This document shows positions 7,125-10,416 of a stretch of 10,416 bases of DNA, in pieces. The DNA is from an uncultured Eubacteriales bacterium (GTDB lineage: Bacteria; Bacillota; Clostridia; Christensenellales; CAG-314), in NCBI GenBank assembly GCA_900546875.1, contig URET01000041.1, positions 1 through 10,416 of the forward strand, in the 5' to 3' direction. The notes beneath the pieces are model-generated. The model was not told the origin of the DNA, ran no database searches, and saw only the letters and a program-made list of their open reading frames with translations. The position numbers were made by a program, and so were the translations under genes. How positions within the stretch are numbered: position 1 is the first letter of the stretch; every line of letters starts with the position of its first letter.

Positions 7125-7550
7125 ATGGGAAAATTTTTCGGAAAGGGAGATATTTTTATATATACGGCGGTTTTACTGCTGACGGCAGTATGTTTTTTGG
7201 CTGCTTTTTCAGTCGAGAGCGGAGAGGGGCTTACCGGGATAGAGATCACCGTGGACGGCGAACTTTGTTTTTCATGCGATTTCGGAGGCAGATGGAAGAA
7301 CTATGCCCGAGAATACGTAACGGTGGAGGAAAAAAAGGACGGTATCTATGTGACTGTGTCCAAGCACGGCGTCAACACCGTGAAGATAACGGAAAACAGC
7401 GCTTTAATGGTAAGTGCCGATTGTTCGGTGTCCAAGGAATGCGTAAATAATTTTCCTCCAATAACAACCTCTGATCAGGTGATAATATGTATGCCGAACG
7501 GGGTTACCGTGAGAGGCGTGGGCAACGGAGGATGGATCCCCGCAGGATAA
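7125..7550 (+). CDS. NusG domain II-containing exported protein (EetA-like)
   Basis: A 141 aa protein with an N-terminal membrane segment (about residues 10-30) and a small extracytoplasmic NusG_II-type beta domain; it is not a transcription factor. The family signature at the end of the domain is clear: ADCSVSKEC (C100 and C106, matching the usual CPDxxC with one extra residue between the cysteines), then VIICMPNG (C122), matching VICLPN. It also has C48 and C51 in GELCFSCD, a CxxC that I do not recall as part of the family pattern. In Bacillota this family travels with Gx transporters and ApbE; EetA of flavin-based extracellular electron transfer is a member. Here it sits directly between apbE and a Gx transporter gene, 7 bases before the latter. 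A membrane redox accessory role is inferred from context; the biochemical activity is unknown. Confidence 0.75.
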   Translation: MGKFFGKGDIFIYTAVLLLTAVCFLAAFSVESGEGLTGIEITVDGELCFSCDFGGRWKNYAREYVTVEEKKDGIYVTVSKHGVNTVKITENSALMVSADCSVSKECVNNFPPITTSDQVIICMPNGVTVRGVGNGGWIPAG

Positions 7551-7557
7551 AAGAGAA

Positions 7558-8091
7558 ATGACTGAAATTGACGAAAAAAAGAAAACCGGAATAAGAACGC
7601 TGACAAGGATAGCTTTTTTGACGGCATTGAGTCTGATAGCGTATATTATAGAGAGTCTGTTTCCGCCGCTAGTTCTGCCGGGGGCGAAAATGGGGCTTGG
7701 TAACATATTCTCGATGCTTGCGCTTACTGTCATGGGGGTGTGGCAGGGATACGCGGTAGTATTGGCAAGGACTTTGCTCGGAGCGGCATTGACGGGCAGT
7801 CTGAGCACGCTGCTTTACAGTCTTTCGGCCGGACTCGTATCCTATTCGCTGAGCGCTCTGCTGTTCAGGTGTTTCGGGAAGAGCGTCAGTATAACGGCAA
7901 TAAGCATAGCTGCCGGAGTTTGTCACAATCTTGTGCAGAACGCGGTTTTCGTGTTTGTTTCGGGGACAAGGCAGATGCTTGGCTACGCGCCGTATCTTGC
8001 GCTTCTGGGTATTCCCGCAGGGTTCACGGTGGGCGTGGCGGTCACATTGCTCATGCCGAAAGTGAAGTCGTTTTTTTCCGGAGGAAGTTGA
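7558..8091 (+). CDS. Gx transporter family membrane protein (EetB-like, Hpre_diP_synt_I family)
   Basis: A 177 aa integral membrane protein with about five or six hydrophobic segments after a charged N-terminus. It carries the family signature: E32 in the first helix (IIESLFP), PGAKMGLGN (41-49, the usual PGIKLGLAN), LARTLLGAALTGS (about 69-81), LLYSLSAGLVS (about 85-95), and CHNLVQN (H123, N124, Q127, the usual HNxxQ). The family is often annotated heptaprenyl diphosphate synthase component I, but it has no prenyl synthase motif (no DDxxD). Membrane partner or transporter is the better description, and EetB of extracellular electron transfer loci belongs here. It follows the EetA-like gene by 7 bases, so the pair is co-expressed. 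No polyprenyl synthase gene accompanies it in the window. Confidence 0.8.
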   Translation: MTEIDEKKKTGIRTLTRIAFLTALSLIAYIIESLFPPLVLPGAKMGLGNIFSMLALTVMGVWQGYAVVLARTLLGAALTGSLSTLLYSLSAGLVSYSLSALLFRCFGKSVSITAISIAAGVCHNLVQNAVFVFVSGTRQMLGYAPYLALLGIPAGFTVGVAVTLLMPKVKSFFSGGS

Positions 8092-8188
8092 GCAGACAAA
8101 AGCTTTGAAGGCGGTAAAAACTCCCCGAAAGAGAAGTGGTTTTTTCGGGGGAAATCGAGCAGACAAAAAATCGTGAAGGCGGTGAAAA
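8090..8188 (+). repeat. imperfect direct repeat in the spacer before tilS
   Basis: The 136 bp gap 8092-8227 contains two copies, about 67 bp apart, of GAGCAGACAAAA, a few variable bases, then TGAAGGCGGT and an A-rich end (8090-8120 and 8157-8188). A third partial relative, GAAGCGGGTAAAG, lies at 8193-8205. The hairpin at 8123-8150 sits between the copies. The gap has no coding potential. It separates the electron-transfer-like genes from tilS-hpt and is the likeliest site for a new promoter, though no convincing -35/-10 pair is visible. Confidence 0.7.
8123..8150 (+). terminator. hairpin between the Gx transporter gene and tilS, doubtful terminator
   Basis: CCCCGAAA (8123-8130) pairs perfectly with TTTCGGGG (8143-8150), and the stem can extend inward by wobble and A-T pairs, leaving a short loop. 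The T-run lies inside the 3' arm rather than after it, and the bases that follow are GAAATCG. It is therefore not a textbook intrinsic terminator; it may be an attenuator-like, RNA-stabilising or repeat-derived structure. Confidence 0.35.
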
Positions 8189-8227
8189 TTCTGAAGCGGG
8201 TAAAGCGGAAGATTTGATGGAAGACAA

Positions 8228-9619
8228 ATGGAAGTATTGAAGTTTAAGGAAGGGTCGAAGTTATTGCTTGCTGTGAGCGGAGGGGCGGACAGCATGGTGA
8301 TGCTGCATGTGCTCAGAGCGGAAGCCGTGATCCGGCGGTATAGAATAGATGTAGTCACGATAAGTCACGGGATCAGGGAAGAAAGCAGTTCCGACGCGCG
8401 ATTTGTAGCCGATGTCTGCGGCGGATACGGTATAAGGTGTGAAATAAGGGAGATAGACGTACCTGCGTATGCGTCCGTGAAGAAGCTGAGCATCGAGACG
8501 GCGGCAAGGATACTCAGGCGGCGAATATTCAATGAGTATGCGGAAAAGTACGACTATATCTGTCTTGCTCATCACATGTCCGATCAGGCTGAAACCGTAC
8601 TGATGCATCTTATAAGGGGAAGCGGTATATCCGGAGCCTGCGGGATGAAGGAGGTGGAAGGCAAGATTGCGAGGCCGTTGTTTAATTGCAGCAAGGAGGA
8701 AATACTCGAATACGCGGAACGCAATAAAGTGCGTTATGTTCAGGACGTGACGAATTTCAGCGATAAGTACAGACGGAATTTTGTCAGGCTGAATCTGATG
8801 CCGCTTGTGCGTGAACTGAACGGCGGTGCGGAGAGGGCGATATGCTGTTTTGCGCGGGACGCACGTGAGCATGAAGAATTTGCGGAGGCGGCGTCAGAGC
8901 GTATCCCGGTCATGAGCGACGGAAAAAACGCGTATATACCTGCCGAAGCTTTGAAGAAGGAAGTCAGACTGCTGAGGGCATATGCTTTCAGACGTGCATT
9001 GAGGCTTATCGGAGGGCTTATAGACGTAACGCGCGTAAATCTGACGGCACTCGAGTCGCTTCTGAATGCGCAGAGCGGGAGAAAGATACTGCTTCAAAAC
9101 GGTTATGTTGCGGTAAGGGAATTTGATCTGCTGCATTTTTACCGTGAGAGCGGAGGGAACGAAGGCGAAGGAGGATATCTGCACGGAGAAAAGGCCTTTC
9201 ACGCCGACGAAACCATACCTTTTTCTTTCGGCGGACATGCTTTTTTAAACGGTGTTATTTATGTGAGCGAAGAGGATGGCGGGAAGGGAGCGAAAAGGTT
9301 CAATGCGAGTGCTCTTCCGGAGGGCTGTGTTATAAGGACGCGCCGTGAAGGAGATATGTTTTATCGTTTTGGAGGCGGGAATAAAAAACTCAAGGAATTT
9401 TTCACCGAAAAAAGGATACCGGTGACTGAAAGAGATAAAATCCCTCTTCTGGTAAAGGGGAAAGAGGTTTATGCGGTCATAGGTTTTGAGATAAGCGAAA
9501 AACTGAGAGTGGGTCCCGAAGACAAGGCTTTGTATATATGGTTTGAGGAAGAGAAAGAGGGAACGGGGTCCGTGAGCAAAAAGGAAAAACAAAAGAAAAG
9601 TAAAGAAAAGGAAGTGTAA
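8228..9619 (+). CDS. tilS: tRNA(Ile)-lysidine synthetase TilS
   Basis: Converts C34 of the CAU-anticodon tRNA-Ile to lysidine so that it reads AUA, a codon used often in this window. The 463 aa protein has the N-type ATP pyrophosphatase PP-loop SGGADS (17-22), ISHGIRE, and HHMSDQAET (115-123), then LIRGSGISGACGM and RNFVRLNLMP. The C-terminal TilS domain ends with IRTRREGDMFYRFGGGNKK, LKEFFTEKRIPVTERDKIPLL and an unusual lysine-rich tail. Most family members have HHxDDQxET; here the first D is S118. The start ATG follows GGAAG by 4 bases. The N-terminus before the PP-loop is short, but an in-frame stop at 8201-8203 excludes a longer form. hpt follows 2 bases after the stop, a pairing conserved in Bacillota. 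Confidence 0.93.
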   Translation: MEVLKFKEGSKLLLAVSGGADSMVMLHVLRAEAVIRRYRIDVVTISHGIREESSSDARFVADVCGGYGIRCEIREIDVPAYASVKKLSIETAARILRRRIFNEYAEKYDYICLAHHMSDQAETVLMHLIRGSGISGACGMKEVEGKIARPLFNCSKEEILEYAERNKVRYVQDVTNFSDKYRRNFVRLNLMPLVRELNGGAERAICCFARDAREHEEFAEAASERIPVMSDGKNAYIPAEALKKEVRLLRAYAFRRALRLIGGLIDVTRVNLTALESLLNAQSGRKILLQNGYVAVREFDLLHFYRESGGNEGEGGYLHGEKAFHADETIPFSFGGHAFLNGVIYVSEEDGGKGAKRFNASALPEGCVIRTRREGDMFYRFGGGNKKLKEFFTEKRIPVTERDKIPLLVKGKEVYAVIGFEISEKLRVGPEDKALYIWFEEEKEGTGSVSKKEKQKKSKEKEV

Positions 9620-9621
9620 AA

Positions 9622-10191
9622 GTGCAGGAAAATAATATAAGGGAAGTGCTTTTTTCGGAAGAAAGGATCAAAAAGCGCGTGGGAGAGCTGGCAGCAGACA
9701 TAACAAGAGATTATAAGGATAAAGACAAGCCGCCTGTTATGGTATGTGTACTGAAGGGGGCGTTCATGTTTTTTGCAGACCTTGTGCGGGAGATCAAGGC
9801 TGATGTCGATGTGGATTTTGTGATGCTTTCTTCATACGGCGACAGTCAGGTCACCGGCGGAAATGTGAAGTTAAAATGCGATATGAGCCGTGACGTTAAG
9901 GGGAGAGACGTTATAATAGTAGAGGATATCGTGGACACGGGACTCACCGTGAAATGTTTCAAGGAGCTTCTTGAATCGAGAGGGGCGCGCACCGTAAAGA
10001 TCGCGGCGTTGATAAACAAGCCTTCAAGACGCACGGTGTCGGTATTTCCCGATTACGCCGGCTTCGAAATACCCGACAGCTTTGTTGTGGGATACGGTAT
10101 GGATTACGCGGAAAGATACAGAACGCTGTGTCGGGTGGCGGTGTATTCTCCCGAGGAGACGGAAAAAAGCAAAAAAGACCGTCGGATCTGA
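9622..10191 (+). CDS. hpt: hypoxanthine phosphoribosyltransferase
   Basis: Purine salvage enzyme converting hypoxanthine or guanine plus PRPP to IMP or GMP. The 189 aa protein has LKGAFMF (44-50), the flexible-loop region LSSYGDSQVTGG, the PRPP-binding signature VEDIVDTGLT (100-109, acidic pair E101 and D102), NKPSRR, and the C-terminal VVGYGMDYAERYR, diagnostic for the bacterial Hpt family. The start is GTG, 7 bases after AAGGAAG (9608-9614), which lies inside the tilS tail. In Bacillus tilS-hpt is followed by ftsH; here ispE follows 16 bases later. The last 29 codons are repeated downstream as part of the 157 bp duplication, but this first copy is complete. Confidence 0.95.
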   Translation: MQENNIREVLFSEERIKKRVGELAADITRDYKDKDKPPVMVCVLKGAFMFFADLVREIKADVDVDFVMLSSYGDSQVTGGNVKLKCDMSRDVKGRDVIIVEDIVDTGLTVKCFKELLESRGARTVKIAALINKPSRRTVSVFPDYAGFEIPDSFVVGYGMDYAERYRTLCRVAVYSPEETEKSKKDRRI

Positions 10192-10414
10192 AGTGCAGAG
10201 GAGAAAAATGGAGAAAATCGAGATAAGAGCTTACGCGAAAATAAATATGAGCTTATCGGATTACGCGGAAAGATACAGAACGCTGTGTCGGGTGGCGGTG
10301 TATTCTCCCGAGGAGACGGAAAAAAGCAAAAAAGACTGTCGGATCTGAAGTGCAGAGGAGAAAAATGGAGAAAATCGAGATAAGAGCTTACGCGAAAATA
10401 AATATGAGCTTATC
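10101..10414 (+). repeat. 157 bp tandem duplication, hpt end plus ispE start
   Basis: Bases 10101-10257 and 10258-10414 are the same 157 bp unit with one difference, C at 10180 versus T at 10337. The unit begins GGATTACGCG in the hpt tail and runs through the hpt stop, the AGAGGAG ribosome site and the first 49-50 bases of ispE. The junction shares at most GG. The window's last two bases (GG) are the first two of a third unit or the true continuation of ispE. Because 157 is not a multiple of 3, the duplication shifts frame. Either it is a real recent duplication or an assembly artefact at a contig end. Confidence 0.95.
10208..10348 (+). pseudogene. chimeric 46-codon ORF, ispE start fused to hpt tail
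   Basis: Starting from the first-copy ispE ATG (AGAGGAG at 10197-10203 in front), translation gives 17 residues of an IspE N-terminus (MEKIEIRAYAKINMSLS). The duplication junction then continues in frame into the last 29 residues of Hpt (DYAERYRTLC...DCRI) and its stop. It has no catalytic domain and exists only because of the duplication. If the duplication is real, ribosomes starting here would make this short peptide; if it is an assembly error, the ORF does not exist. Confidence 0.8.
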
Positions 10415-10416
10415 GG
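10365..10416 (+). CDS. ispE: 4-diphosphocytidyl-2-C-methyl-D-erythritol kinase IspE, 5' fragment
   Basis: The N-terminus MEKIEIRAYAKINMSLS matches the start of IspE, a GHMP-family kinase of the non-mevalonate isoprenoid pathway, whose N-terminal hallmark is AxAKINLxL. Only 52 bases are present before the window ends. AGAGGAG (10354-10360) precedes the ATG by 4 bases. This second-copy start is the one expected to lead into the complete gene; the first-copy start at 10208 is cut off by the duplication junction. The identification rests on a short but distinctive motif. Confidence 0.75.
   Translation, partial: MEKIEIRAYAKINMSLS

Noticed and set aside
7125..7550. NusG-type transcription elongation factor
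   Set aside because: It has an N-terminal membrane segment and exported cysteines, and lacks the NGN and KOW domains of NusG.
7618..7647. TTGACG and TATATT with an 18 bp spacer, resembling a sigma-A promoter
   Set aside because: It lies inside the Gx transporter gene within the codons of the first membrane segment and would drive nothing nearby except tilS about 580 bp on; probably chance.
7558..8091. Heptaprenyl diphosphate synthase component I as the function
   Set aside because: The family name is historical; the protein is a multi-pass membrane protein with no prenyl diphosphate binding motif, and no component II gene is present.
7669..8358. 229-codon minus-strand ORF across the Gx transporter gene, spacer and tilS start
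   Set aside because: No domain recognised, low-complexity antisense composition, and it crosses two convincing genes.

Overview
The window reads as chromosomal DNA of an uncultured-type Bacillota, most likely Clostridia. The evidence is the gene order dnaG - sigA - trmK, strong GGAGG-type ribosome binding sites, TTG and GTG starts, and the clostridial style of the NusG-II and Gx-transporter proteins. Every convincing gene lies on the + strand and the coding density is very high: several neighbours overlap by 4 bases (ATGA) or sit within 10 bases of each other. I see no rRNA, tRNA, CRISPR array, transposase, phage or toxin gene.

Layout. Bases 1-219 hold a non-coding leader with three tandem copies of a 42-43 bp unit. 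Then come dnaG (primase, TTG start), two complete tandem primary sigma factor genes (sigA-like, 353 and 354 aa) separated by a 111 bp repeat-bearing spacer, trmK (tRNA m1A22 methyltransferase), tsaD (t6A synthesis) and an ApbE-type FAD:protein FMN transferase. These are followed by a NusG-domain-II exported protein and a Gx-transporter membrane protein, which together resemble EetA and EetB. A 136 bp spacer with a direct repeat and a hairpin leads to tilS (tRNA-Ile lysidine synthetase) and hpt (hypoxanthine phosphoribosyltransferase). The window ends inside ispE, in a 157 bp tandem duplication that covers the end of hpt and the start of ispE.

How the genes fit together. The first part is a macromolecular-synthesis cluster (replication priming plus transcription initiation) continuing into tRNA modification (trmK, tsaD, later tilS). 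Embedded in it is a three-gene envelope redox module (flavin transferase, NusG-II protein, Gx transporter) of the type found in flavin-based extracellular electron transfer loci of Bacillota. The usual partners (Ndh2, a flavinylated acceptor protein, demethylmenaquinone genes) are not in the window. tilS-hpt is a classical Bacillota pair, but here it is followed by ispE where ftsH is commonly found.

Most notable: (1) the tandem pair of full-length primary sigma factors. They have identical promoter-reading helices but differ in the sigma finger and N-terminal region, and a 47 bp block over region 2.4 is almost unchanged at silent sites, suggesting gene conversion. (2) The electron-transfer-like trio, with an extra CxxC in the NusG-II protein. 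(3) Repeated short tandem duplications in the longer gaps, ending with the 157 bp duplication at the window edge, which may be real or an assembly effect.
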